Assembly (NCBI RefSeq): GCF_036240795.1 | Contig: NZ_CP108454.1 | Coordinates: forward strand, 3,038,001 to 3,102,000 | DNA from: Streptomyces sp. NBC_01268 | Lineage (GTDB): Bacteria; Actinomycetota; Actinomycetes; Streptomycetales; Streptomycetaceae | Reading direction: 5' to 3' | Length of the DNA: 64,000 bases | Part shown: one piece after another, positions 35,164 through 42,826 of the stretch | Position numbering within the stretch: the stretch's first letter is position 1 | How the letters are laid out: every line of letters starts with the position of its first letter | Notes under the pieces: generated by a model | The model's input: only the letters and a program-made list of their open reading frames with translations | Database searches by the model: none | What the model was told of the DNA's origin: nothing | Position numbers and translations under genes: made by a program

Positions 35164-36085
35164 GACGGCTCACCACCCGGTAGACGGCGTAGAGACCCAC
35201 GGAGATCGCCACGTTGACGACGGCGACGACGCAGGCCGCCGCGTAGTCGGATTCGAGGATGGCCTTGCCGTAGACGAGCATCGGGAGGGTCGTGACGCCC
35301 TTGGCCCCGGTGAACAGCACGATCCCGAACTCGTTGAGGCACATCACCAGGACGAGGCTGCCGCCGGCGGCGAGCGCGGGAAGCGCCTCGGGCAGGATCA
35401 CCCGCCGCACGATCCGCAGCGGCCGGGCGCCGAGCGAGGAGGCCACCTCCAGCTGGCCGGTGTCCAGTTGGGAGAAGGCGGCGAGCAGGGGGCGCATCAC
35501 GAAGGGCGTGAAGTACGTGATCTCGGCGAGCAGCACGCCCCACGGGGTGGACAGGAAGTGGAAGGGCCCCGTGGCGGCACCGGTGACGTCCGTCCACACC
35601 CCGTTCGCCATGCCGACGGTCCCGTAGAGGAACAGCAGGGCGAGGGTGATCAGGAAGGACGGGAAGGAGAGGAACACGTCGATGAACCGCGCCACCGCGC
35701 GCCCGCCCGGGAACGGTACGAACGCGACGACCAGCGCCAGCACGAACCCGAGGACCAGGCAGCCCACGGTGGCGGCGACGGCCAGCCACACGGTGGTGAC
35801 CAGCGCGTCCTGGAACGACGCCGACGCGAACACCTGGGCGTACGCCCCGGGGGCCAGGGACTCCCGGACGACGAGGGCGAGGGGGTAGAGGAAGACGACG
35901 GCCAGGGCGAGGACGGGGGGCGCGGCCCAGAGCCAGGCGGGTGCGGCCGCTCGGGCGCCGCTCGCCGGCTGCGGGCGGTCGTCCCGCGGGGCGTCGGGGG
36001 TCCCCTCGGACGGGGATCGGCGGAGGGCGGGCGCGATCTCACCGGTGCGCTGCGCCTCCACGAGGCCCTCACCCCGGCTAGCCAT
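35150..36085 (-). CDS. ABC transporter permease (phosphonate uptake, first subunit)
   Basis: Protein of 311 residues. A charged N-terminal tail of about 45 residues precedes six membrane helices. The EAA-type loop EVASSLGARPLRIVRRVILPEALPAL is intact. It overlaps the ATPase gene by 8 bp and the next permease by 14 bp, so all are translated together. Similarity in layout is greatest to PhnU-like permeases of 2-aminoethylphosphonate transporters. Confidence 0.88.
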   Translation of the reverse strand: MASRGEGLVEAQRTGEIAPALRRSPSEGTPDAPRDDRPQPASGARAAAPAWLWAAPPVLALAVVFLYPLALVVRESLAPGAYAQVFASASFQDALVTTVWLAVAATVGCLVLGFVLALVVAFVPFPGGRAVARFIDVFLSFPSFLITLALLFLYGTVGMANGVWTDVTGAATGPFHFLSTPWGVLLAEITYFTPFVMRPLLAAFSQLDTGQLEVASSLGARPLRIVRRVILPEALPALAAGGSLVLVMCLNEFGIVLFTGAKGVTTLPMLVYGKAILESDYAAACVVAVVNVAISVGLYAVYRVVSRRAGA

Positions 36086-37130
36086 CGTTCACCCCCGCGG
36101 CCAGCAGTACGGCGTCCTCCGGGGCGAAGTGCAGGGTCACCTCGGTGCCGAGCGCCGGCGTCTCCCGCAGTTCCCGCACGTCCGCCTTGACCCGCTCCCC
36201 GCCCACGTCGACGTACAGGCGGTGGGTGGAGCCGCGCCACTGGACCTCGCTGATCCGGCCCCGGAGCGCGTTCGGGCCCTCGCCGAGGCCGACGAGGTGG
36301 GGGCGGACGCAGAGGGTGGCGGCCGAGCCCGGGGCCACGCCGGAGACCGGGACCCGCAGGTCGACGCCCGCGAAGGCGACCCCGTCCGCGCCGACCCGCA
36401 CCGGCAGCAGGTTCGCGTTGCCGACGAACGAGGCCGTGAACTCCGTGCGCGGCCGGCGGTACAGCTCCTGCGGCGTGCCGCAGTCGCGCAGCCGGGCCCG
36501 GTCCATGACGGCGATCCGGTCGGCGAGGGTGAGCGCCTCGACCTGGTCATGGGTGACGTAGAGGATGGAGACGTCCGGCAACTCCCGGTGCAGCCTCGCG
36601 AGTTCGGCGAGCATGTCGGAGCGCAGCCGGGCGTCGAGCGCGGACAGCGGCTCGTCGAGGAGGAGGACGTTCGGGCGGATGGCGAGGGCGCGGGCGATGG
36701 CGACGCGCTGCTGCTGACCGCCGGAGAGCTCGCGCGGGTAGCGCTTGGCGTAGGCCCCCATGCCGGTCATCTCCAGGGCCTCGGCGACCCGGCCGGGAAT
36801 CTCGCTCTTGGGCGCCTTCCGCGCCTTCAGGCCGAAGGCCACGTTGTCCTCGACCCGCAGGTGCGGGAAGAGGGCGTACTGCTGGACGACCATGCCGATG
36901 CCGCGCTTGTGCGGCGGCAGCGCGGTGACGTCCCGGTCGCCGATGAAGACCCGTCCCGAGGCGGGCCGGACGAAGCCCGCGACGGCCCGCAGGGCGGTGG
37001 TCTTGCCGGAGCCGGAGGGCCCGAGCAGGGCCATCACCTCGCCGGGCTCGACGGTGAGGTCGAGGCGGTCGAGGACGGTGTGGTCGCCGTACCGCACGGA
37101 GACGGCGTCGAAGCGTATGCCGCTGGTCAT
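36078..37130 (-). CDS. ABC transporter ATP-binding protein (phosphonate uptake)
   Basis: Protein of 350 residues. Walker A LLGPSGSGKTT, Q-loop VVQQYALFPHL, signature LSGGQQQRVAIARAL, Walker B LLLDEPLSALD and the H-loop VTHDQ are all present. A C-terminal TOBE-like domain (about 270-350) is typical of iron/spermidine/AEP importers. ATG 37130 overlaps the stop of the phosphonatase-like gene in an ATGA. It powers uptake for the two permeases downstream. Confidence 0.95.
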   Translation of the reverse strand: MTSGIRFDAVSVRYGDHTVLDRLDLTVEPGEVMALLGPSGSGKTTALRAVAGFVRPASGRVFIGDRDVTALPPHKRGIGMVVQQYALFPHLRVEDNVAFGLKARKAPKSEIPGRVAEALEMTGMGAYAKRYPRELSGGQQQRVAIARALAIRPNVLLLDEPLSALDARLRSDMLAELARLHRELPDVSILYVTHDQVEALTLADRIAVMDRARLRDCGTPQELYRRPRTEFTASFVGNANLLPVRVGADGVAFAGVDLRVPVSGVAPGSAATLCVRPHLVGLGEGPNALRGRISEVQWRGSTHRLYVDVGGERVKADVRELRETPALGTEVTLHFAPEDAVLLAAGVNDG

Positions 37131-37819
37131 GCCTCGTACTCCCGCAGCAGTCCCGGGAGTCCGGCGACGGAGGCGAGGACGTGGGTGGCGCCGTGCTCCT
37201 TGAGCGCGGCCTCGCCGTGCGCCCCGGTGAGCACGCCCGCGACGATCCCCGCGCCGGAGCGCACACCGCTGAGCATGTCGTACGAGGTGTCGCCGGCGAC
37301 CACGACCCGGCGGACGTCGTCGACGGCGCCGGTGCGCAGGAAGGCGGCGAGCACCATGTCGGGGTAGGGGCGGCCGCGGCCGCCCGCGTCGGCGGGGCAC
37401 AGGGTGAGGGCGACGAGCTCGCGCCAGCCGAGGGCGTCGAGGATGGCGTCCTGGGTGACGCGGGCGAACCCGGTGGTCAGGACGACGGTCCTGCCCTGCT
37501 CGCGGAGGGCGGCGACGGCCTCGGCGGCGCCGGGCAGGGGCGCGATCCGGCCGTCGGCGACGAGCTCCCCGTACGCCTCCTCGAAGGCGAGGTTGGCCTG
37601 CCGGGCGCGCTGCTCGTCGCCGCCGAAGAGGTGGCGGAAGACGGAGATCTTGGACTCGCCCATGGTGGCCCGGACGTAGTCGATCATCGTGGCGGGGTCC
37701 TCGCCGAGGCGTTCGGCGGCGACCGTGAAGGCCTGCTCGACGAGGCCGCCGTCGGCGACGGTGGTACCGGCCATGTCGAGGACGACGAGGCGGTGCTGCG
37801 GTGCGGTCGTGTCGGTCAT
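37127..37819 (-). CDS. Phosphonatase-like HAD hydrolase (PhnX-like)
   Basis: Protein of 230 residues. HAD motif I LVVLDMAGTTV (Asp nucleophile and Asp/Ala partner as in phosphonatases), motif II VLTTGF, and motif IV VVAGDTSYDMLSG. It belongs to the phosphonatase-like hydrolases found beside FAD oxidoreductases in phosphonate gene clusters (known families TIGR03351 and TIGR03364). In classic PhnX a cap Lys forms a Schiff base with phosphonoacetaldehyde; Lys in MGESKISVFRHLFGG is the candidate here. Predicted step: C-P bond cleavage to release phosphate. Coupled to the ATPase gene. Confidence 0.87.
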   Translation of the reverse strand: MTDTTAPQHRLVVLDMAGTTVADGGLVEQAFTVAAERLGEDPATMIDYVRATMGESKISVFRHLFGGDEQRARQANLAFEEAYGELVADGRIAPLPGAAEAVAALREQGRTVVLTTGFARVTQDAILDALGWRELVALTLCPADAGGRGRPYPDMVLAAFLRTGAVDDVRRVVVAGDTSYDMLSGVRSGAGIVAGVLTGAHGEAALKEHGATHVLASVAGLPGLLREYEA

Positions 37820-37824
37820 CGTGG

Positions 37825-38946
37825 CTACCAGCCCAGTTCGTTCGCGGTGGTCTCGGCGATGGCGGGCGAGCAGGTCATGCCGCGTCCGCCCGGTCCGGTG
37901 ACCAGCCACACGCCGTCGCGCACCCGCTGGCGGTGGACGACGCGGCTGGTGTCGGTGCACTGCGCGTACACGCCGGCCCAGCGGCGCCGGACGCGCGGCA
38001 GCGGGCGGCCGAGGAAGGACTCGACGACGCGGGTGAGGTGCTCGTAGGGGTCTTCGAGGGTGTCGAAGGCGAAGGGGTGCTCGTACTCGTGGGTGTCGCC
38101 GATGGTCAGCCCGCCATCGAGGCGCTGCACCATGAGCAGCTGCATCTTGTGGGCGGCGGCGGTCGGGTCCTGCGCCTGCCCCGCGTTGAGGGCGTCGAGC
38201 TCCGGGGAGGCGTACGCCGGGTAGTAGCGGAAGGAGTCGGCGTCGGCGACGGAGGTGGTGAGGGCTTCGCCGAGCGGGTCGGTCTGCATCATCTGGAGCC
38301 GGACCCGGCGGACCGGGATCTCGCCCGCGACCTCGCGGACCAGGCCCGAGAGCCAGGCGCCGGTGCACAGGACGACGGCGTCGCCGGTGTGCGTGTCGCC
38401 GTGGTCGTCGCGGACCGCGTTCTCGCCGACGACCTCGCGCACCTCGCGGTGCGGCAGGAAGGTGTAGCGGCCGGTGGCCAGGAGGGCCTCGCGCAGGGCC
38501 AGCTGGGCGGTGCGGGGCTCGACCGCGGCGTCCCGCTCGCACCACAGCGCGGCCTGGAACGCGCCGCGCAGGGCCGGGTTGACGGCCCGCGCCTCGTCCG
38601 CGGTGAGCAGCTTGTAGCCGCGGGCGGCGGCGTCGGGCCGGGCCACGGCGGCCTCGGCGACGCCGAGTTCGAGCTCGTTGCGCACGGGGGTGAGGGACCC
38701 GATGGCCCGGAAGCCGAGCCCGGGGACCCGGGCGCCGACGCCCTCCCAGAGTTCGCGGGCGCGCAGGGCGGTGTCGAGCTCCTCGCCGCCCGCCCGGCCG
38801 CTGACCCAGATCTGGCCGAAGTTGCGGAGCGAGGCGCCGCGCGCCTCCGCCTCGCGCTCGATGTGGACGACCTCATGGCCGCGTTCGACTGCCTGCCAGG
38901 CGTGCATGGTTCCCACCACGCCGGCTCCTACGACGATCACCTTCAT
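37825..38946 (-). CDS. FAD-dependent oxidoreductase of phosphonate clusters
   Basis: Protein of 373 residues. The N-terminal FAD site is VIVVGAGVVGTMHAW followed by the acidic HIEREAEARGAS; the C-terminal GPGGRGMTCSPAIAE completes the DAO-like fold. It matches the type found next to phosphonatase-like hydrolases in phosphonate clusters; relatives are known to oxidise (N-methyl) aminoethylphosphonate to phosphonoacetaldehyde, which fits here but is inference. It is the first gene of the six-gene operon. A HutC-type operator candidate lies 75 bp upstream. ATG 38946 has no strong ribosome binding site. Confidence 0.87.
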   Translation of the reverse strand: MKVIVVGAGVVGTMHAWQAVERGHEVVHIEREAEARGASLRNFGQIWVSGRAGGEELDTALRARELWEGVGARVPGLGFRAIGSLTPVRNELELGVAEAAVARPDAAARGYKLLTADEARAVNPALRGAFQAALWCERDAAVEPRTAQLALREALLATGRYTFLPHREVREVVGENAVRDDHGDTHTGDAVVLCTGAWLSGLVREVAGEIPVRRVRLQMMQTDPLGEALTTSVADADSFRYYPAYASPELDALNAGQAQDPTAAAHKMQLLMVQRLDGGLTIGDTHEYEHPFAFDTLEDPYEHLTRVVESFLGRPLPRVRRRWAGVYAQCTDTSRVVHRQRVRDGVWLVTGPGGRGMTCSPAIAETTANELGW

Positions 38947-39020
38947 GCCGTCCACGGTCCTGGCGGCGCGTGACCCGGACCGATCGGGTGGGCGACGGGA
39001 CGGTGAACGGGCCGCCAAAC

Positions 39021-39034
39021 TTGGACTAGACCCG
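39021..39034. promoter_or_regulatory. GntR/HutC-type operator candidate of the phosphonate operon
   Basis: TTGGACTAGACCCG holds the near-palindrome GG-ACTA-GACC. It matches 10 of 12 positions of TGGTCTAGACCA, the type bound by HutC-subfamily GntR proteins including DasR. It lies between the GntR gene and the operon it probably controls. Confidence 0.6.
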
Positions 39035-39101
39035 TTACCGTCTCGTGATGTTCAGAGGGGGCGGGTGGTCGGAGGCCCCGTGGGCCCGGGGGCGAGTGGG
39101 C

Positions 39102-39869
39102 TCAGTCCTGGCGGCCCAGATGCGCCGTGAAGCTGAAGCGGTCACCCCGGTACAGGGTGCGCACGCGCTCCAGGGGCCGGCCCGCCGTGTCCCGCGAGAC
39201 CCGGTGGATCAGCAGCATCGGCAGCGCGGGCGGGGTGCCGACGAGCAGGGCCTCGCGCGGGGTCGCCAGCACGGTCTCGATCCGCTCGTCGGCGTCCCCG
39301 AAGGAGATGCCGAGGCGGTCGTGGAGATAGGCGTAGAAGGAGGAGTCGGGGTCGAACTCCACGTCCAGGTGCGGGGCGCGCGCCTCGGAGACGTACGTGC
39401 TCTCCAGGCCGACCCGCTCGTCGTCGGCGAGCAGCACCCGTTCCATGTGCCAGACGGGCTCGCCGCGCACCACGCCGACCTCGGGAGCGAGGACGTCGGG
39501 GCACGGGAAGCGTTCCAGGGAGATCAGCGAACGCCCGGGGCGGCGCCCCTGGCGGCGCACGCCCTCGGTGTAGCTGGCGAGCGAGAGCGGCTGCTCCAGC
39601 TTGGGCCCGGCGACCACGGTGCCGCGCCCCTGCCGGCGCAGCCGCCCCTCCAGGAGCAGCTCCCGCAGCGCCTGCCGGACGGTCTCGCGCGAGACCTCGT
39701 AGCGGACCGCGAGGTCCCGCTCGGTGGGCAGCAGTCCGCCCTCACCCAACTCGGCGATGAGCGCGGCGACTTTGGCCTTGACGGCGTAGTACTTGGGGAT
39801 GCGGCCGTGCTCGGGGATGCCGGAGCGGATGGGGGCGCCGGGGTCATCGGGGCTGTTCGGGTTCTCCAC
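39102..39869 (-). CDS. GntR-family (HutC subfamily) regulator of the phosphonate operon
   Basis: Protein of 255 residues. The N-terminal winged helix (about 25-95: KYYAVKAKVAALIAELGEGG, LPTERDLAVRYEVSRETVRQAL) is followed by a UTRA effector domain (about 105-250, ending VRTLYRGDRFSFTAHLGRQD). The layout is close to DasR, but the sequence is a paralogue and the gene lies directly upstream of the phosphonate operon on the same strand. It probably represses the operon until a phosphonate metabolite appears. The start is GTG 39869; the region before it is short before the palindromic element. Confidence 0.9.
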   Translation of the reverse strand: MENPNSPDDPGAPIRSGIPEHGRIPKYYAVKAKVAALIAELGEGGLLPTERDLAVRYEVSRETVRQALRELLLEGRLRRQGRGTVVAGPKLEQPLSLASYTEGVRRQGRRPGRSLISLERFPCPDVLAPEVGVVRGEPVWHMERVLLADDERVGLESTYVSEARAPHLDVEFDPDSSFYAYLHDRLGISFGDADERIETVLATPREALLVGTPPALPMLLIHRVSRDTAGRPLERVRTLYRGDRFSFTAHLGRQD

Positions 39870-39918
39870 CTGGTGATCGTTGCAGATGCGAGTGAACGGG
39901 ACGGTGTACGCGGGGTGG

Positions 39919-40099
39919 CCTAGGGCCTGTCGTCACACTCCCGTCGTCGCCCGAAGGGCGGCCCCGCGGCGTCTGGTGCGTGCTCTCGGCGTGCCGGGTG
40001 GAAGCCCTCGTACTGGACGTACTCGGACTTTCACCCGGTGCGGCGAGAGCGCGTGCCAGGCGTCGCGGGGCAGGCGGGAGTGTGACGACAGGCCCTAGG
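39919..40099. repeat. 181-bp near-palindromic dispersed element, copy 2
   Basis: Same length as the copy at 1494-1674 and about 98% identical (three differences). The 25-bp terminal inverted repeats match exactly here. It lies upstream of the GntR gene and just after the LARTG-protein gene; the CTAG of its right end (40095-40097) is that gene's stop codon. Any read-through transcript from the surface-protein gene toward the GntR gene would contain the hairpin. Confidence 0.9.
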
Positions 40100-41081
40100 C
40101 GTGCCGTCGGCGGCGCCGGGCGAACAGCACCAGGACCGCCCCCACCCCCAGCAGCGCCGCCGAGACCAGCGCCGCCCGGAGCGCGGACTCGCGCCGCGAG
40201 GCGGGCACCGCGCGGTGCCCGGACTCGGGCCCGGTACGGGCGAGTTCGGGGCGGACCGGGACGGGGGCCGTGCCGGGCGAGGTGGGCCGCGCCGGATCGG
40301 CCGGGACCGGGGAACGCTCGGCGGCGGGGCCGGTCGGGTCGGCCGGGTCCGCCGGGTCCGCCGGGTCCGCCGGGTCCGCCGGAAGCACGGTCAGCGGATA
40401 GTCGCCCGACTCCCCGACCCAGTCGCCGTCGTCGCCCCGCCGCTGCACGACGGCGGCGTTGACGACCACCTCGTCCGGGACGGTGTCGGCGCGGAAGGCG
40501 AGCCGCACGGGGACGGTGAGGGTGCGGTGCGCGGGGACGGCGAAGCCGGTGAAGGCGGGGGGTGCGGTGGCGGCGCCGGTCGGGCCGTCCGGCCCGTCCG
40601 ATGCGTCCGATGCATCCGGTGAACCCGTCGGACCGTCCGGCGCGTCCCCGCCGGTCCCGCCGGTCCCGCCGGTCCCGCCGGTCCCGCCGGTCCCGCCGAA
40701 GACACCCACGCTCTCCGACCGGTCCGTCCCCTCGAACGTCACGGGCCGCCACAGCCGTGCCCCGGCGTCGTAGAACTCGGCGCGGATCTGGGCGGGCCGC
40801 AGGGTCCGTTCGCGGTCGGTGAGGACGAGCACCGGGTGGATGTCCCGGCAGGGCCGGGCGGTGGTGTTGGTGAGGTCGAGGTTCCAGGTGAGGAAATCCC
40901 CGCCCGCCGCGTACGTGGCGGGCCCGTCCTCGATCCGGGTGGCGAGGGGGAAGTCCCGGGCGGCCGCCGCGCCGCACTCGGGCGGCGCCGCCACCGCCGG
41001 CACGGGGGCCAGGGCGTGGGCGACCGGGACGGCGGCGGCCGTGGTGAGGGCGGCGAGGGCGAGGGCGTTGCGCAGTCGCAT
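40095..41081 (-). CDS. Secreted LAxTG surface protein with tandem Gly-Thr and Asp-Pro-Ala repeats
   Basis: Protein of 328 residues. Signal peptide: MRLRNALALAALTTAAAVPVAHA (about 1-32). Two domains with extracytoplasmic character follow (DFLTWNLDLTNTTARPCRDI...; VVVNAAVVQRRGDDGDW). A GGT repeat near the middle and a DPA repeat (PADPADPADP) near the end come from 9-bp tandem DNA repeats. The C-terminus has the sorting motif LARTG, a helix (LRAALVSAALLGVGAVLVLFA) and RRRRRHA, so a class E sortase should attach it to the wall. The motif-to-helix distance is longer than usual. ATG 41081 was chosen because it begins the signal peptide. The stop lies in the palindromic element. Confidence 0.82.
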   Translation of the reverse strand: MRLRNALALAALTTAAAVPVAHALAPVPAVAAPPECGAAAARDFPLATRIEDGPATYAAGGDFLTWNLDLTNTTARPCRDIHPVLVLTDRERTLRPAQIRAEFYDAGARLWRPVTFEGTDRSESVGVFGGTGGTGGTGGTGGTGGDAPDGPTGSPDASDASDGPDGPTGAATAPPAFTGFAVPAHRTLTVPVRLAFRADTVPDEVVVNAAVVQRRGDDGDWVGESGDYPLTVLPADPADPADPADPADPTGPAAERSPVPADPARPTSPGTAPVPVRPELARTGPESGHRAVPASRRESALRAALVSAALLGVGAVLVLFARRRRRHA

Positions 41082-41387
41082 GGGCGGGTGCCTTTGCTGC
41101 TCGCGGCGTACGGGTCGCCCGCGACGCTGCCACGCGCGGTACGGCGGAAGCGCGAACGACGCGGCCGCGCCGTCGAACACCCGGGGGATCCCGCCCGATC
41201 AGCCTATGGTCCGACTGTCAGGATGCCGGGCCGGGCAAGGGCGGGGGCCCACGGTCCGTCCCGCGGACCTCCCCGCCGAACCCCCACGGTCCGTCCGCGG
41301 ACCTCCCCGCCGAACCCCCACGGTCCGTCCGCGGACCTCCCCGCCGAGCCCCCACGGTCCGTCCCGCGGGGCTCCACGCCGGGGGCC
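41082..41387. other. Intergenic region with 34-bp tandem repeat
   Basis: 306 bp without a gene. Most of it is taken up by the tandem repeat at 41246-41380. The rest is GC-rich with no promoter that I can place for the surface-protein gene. Confidence 0.6.
41246..41380. repeat. 34-bp tandem repeat, nearly four units, each with a hairpin
   Basis: Units start at ACGGTCCGTC at 41251, 41286, 41320 and 41354 (35, 34 and 34 bp apart). Each of the first three holds GGTCCG...CGGACC, able to form a small hairpin. It lies just beyond the ROK-gene stop, so it may end its transcript. Confidence 0.85.
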
Positions 41388-42770
41388 CTACGCCCCGACG
41401 GTCGGCGGCTCGCCCCCGAAGCCCGAGGGCCGGTTGCCGAAGACCGGCGCGAGGATCAGTTGGGCCGCGCCCTCCGCCACGGCGTGCGGGGCGGTCGCCA
41501 CCGCCACGTCCGCCGGGAGGGCGAGGCCGGCCAGGACCTCGCGGGTGCCGCGCGCGAACACCTCGGGGGCCGCCAGGACCGCACGGCCGCCGAGCAGGAC
41601 CCGGTCGACGTCCAGCAGCCGGACCAGGTTCGCCGCGCCGGTGCCGAGCACCCGGGCCGCGCCGTCGACGTCGCCGCGCGCGAGGGCCGTCAGGCACAGC
41701 ACCTCCAGGCAGCCGCGCCCGCCGCAGTCGCAGGGCGGCCCGTCGAGCTGGACGGTCTGGTGCCCGAGCTCCCCCGCCCCGGTCCTGCCCCCGCGCAGCA
41801 CCGCACCGCCGAGGACCAGGCCCGCGCCCAGACCCGTACCGAGGTGCACGTACGCGAAGGAGCCGGGGGCGCCGGGGCGCAGGGCGAGGCCCAGGGCGGC
41901 GGCGTTGGTGTCCTTGTCGAGCACGACGGGCAGTCCGAGCCCGCGCGCCAGCTCGTCCCGCAGCGGGAAACCGTCCCACTGCGGAAACCCGGTGACCCGC
42001 CCGGGCGTTCCGGCCCGGTGGTCCAGCGGCCCGGGCATGGCGACACCGACTCCGAGGACACCGGCCCCGAGCGCCGCGGCGCCCTCGCCTCCGCCACCTG
42101 CCCGGAGGGGCCCGCCGCCCTCGCCTTCGGCACCGGCCCGGGGGGCCGCGCCGCCCTCGCTCCCGATGCCCGGCCGGGCGCCCGCGCCGGCCCCGCCCGG
42201 CAGGAGCGCGGCCACCTCCGCCCGTACCGCCGCCAGGACCGGTTCCGCGCCCGCGCCCAGGTCCAGGGGGGCGCTGCGCTCGGCGACGCGTTCGCCCGCG
42301 AGGTCGAGCAGGACTGCGGTGAGCTCGTCGCGGTCGAGGTGGAGGCCGATCGCGTGGGCCGCCTCGGGGACGAGCCGCAGGACGGTGGCCGGCTTGCCGC
42401 CCGTGGAGGCCCGGCGCCCGGCGTCGGCGGCCAGGCCCTCGGCGCGCAGCCGGGCGGTGATCTTGCTGACCGCCTGCGGGGTCAGCCCGGTCCGCTCCGC
42501 CAGCTCCAGGCGGCTGATCCCCTCGCGCCCGGCCGTCCGCAGCAGGTCGAGCACCAGCGCCGCGTTGTGGCTGCGCAGCGCGGGGAGGTTCGCGCCGCCC
42601 GCTCCCGCACGCGTCCCCGCGGGGGTGTCCGTACGCGTCCCCGTACGGGGATCCGCGCCCGTCGCCCCCGTACCGGAATCCGCACGGGCTCCTGTACGGA
42701 TTCCTGCCCGGGCTCCTGTGCCGGCGTCCTTCCCCGTCCCCACGTCCGTGCCCCTCTCCGTCCTCGCCAC
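41388..42770 (-). CDS. ROK-family transcriptional regulator (NagC/XylR-like)
   Basis: Protein of 460 residues. The first about 65 residues are Arg/Thr/Gly repeats of low complexity and may be non-native; a start near LPALRSHNAALVLDLL would remove them. The winged helix (about 65-125: SRLELAERTGLTPQAVSKITARL) and the ROK domain follow: VGVGVAMPGPLDH, HLGTGLGAGLVLGG and the zinc motif GHQTVQLDGPPCDCGGRGCLE. A Gly/Ala-rich insert is at about 205-235. It is divergent from the Gfo/Idh/MocA gene with a perfect 27-bp palindrome between them, so it probably represses both and senses a sugar. Confidence 0.88.
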   Translation of the reverse strand: MARTERGTDVGTGKDAGTGARAGIRTGARADSGTGATGADPRTGTRTDTPAGTRAGAGGANLPALRSHNAALVLDLLRTAGREGISRLELAERTGLTPQAVSKITARLRAEGLAADAGRRASTGGKPATVLRLVPEAAHAIGLHLDRDELTAVLLDLAGERVAERSAPLDLGAGAEPVLAAVRAEVAALLPGGAGAGARPGIGSEGGAAPRAGAEGEGGGPLRAGGGGEGAAALGAGVLGVGVAMPGPLDHRAGTPGRVTGFPQWDGFPLRDELARGLGLPVVLDKDTNAAALGLALRPGAPGSFAYVHLGTGLGAGLVLGGAVLRGGRTGAGELGHQTVQLDGPPCDCGGRGCLEVLCLTALARGDVDGAARVLGTGAANLVRLLDVDRVLLGGRAVLAAPEVFARGTREVLAGLALPADVAVATAPHAVAEGAAQLILAPVFGNRPSGFGGEPPTVGA

Positions 42771-42793
42771 CCGCCCATTGTCCCCCCTGCTTG

Positions 42794-42820
42794 CACTTTG
42801 GCAACAGCGTTGCCAAAGTG
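42794..42820. promoter_or_regulatory. 27-bp perfect palindromic operator between ROK regulator and dehydrogenase
   Basis: The 12-bp arms CACTTTGGCAAC and GTTGCCAAAGTG are exact reverse complements with a 3-bp spacer. The right arm ends 6 bp before the ATG of the dehydrogenase, so bound regulator would also cover its ribosome binding site. Confidence 0.85.
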
Positions 42821-42826
42821 GAGGGC

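Noticed and set aside
39102..39869. The GntR gene as DasR itself
   Set aside because: It is similar in layout, but the residues differ at many places from DasR as I know it, and its position upstream of a phosphonate operon marks a paralogue.
41246..41380. CRISPR-like array of 34-bp units
   Set aside because: Units touch each other with no unique spacers. It is a simple tandem repeat.
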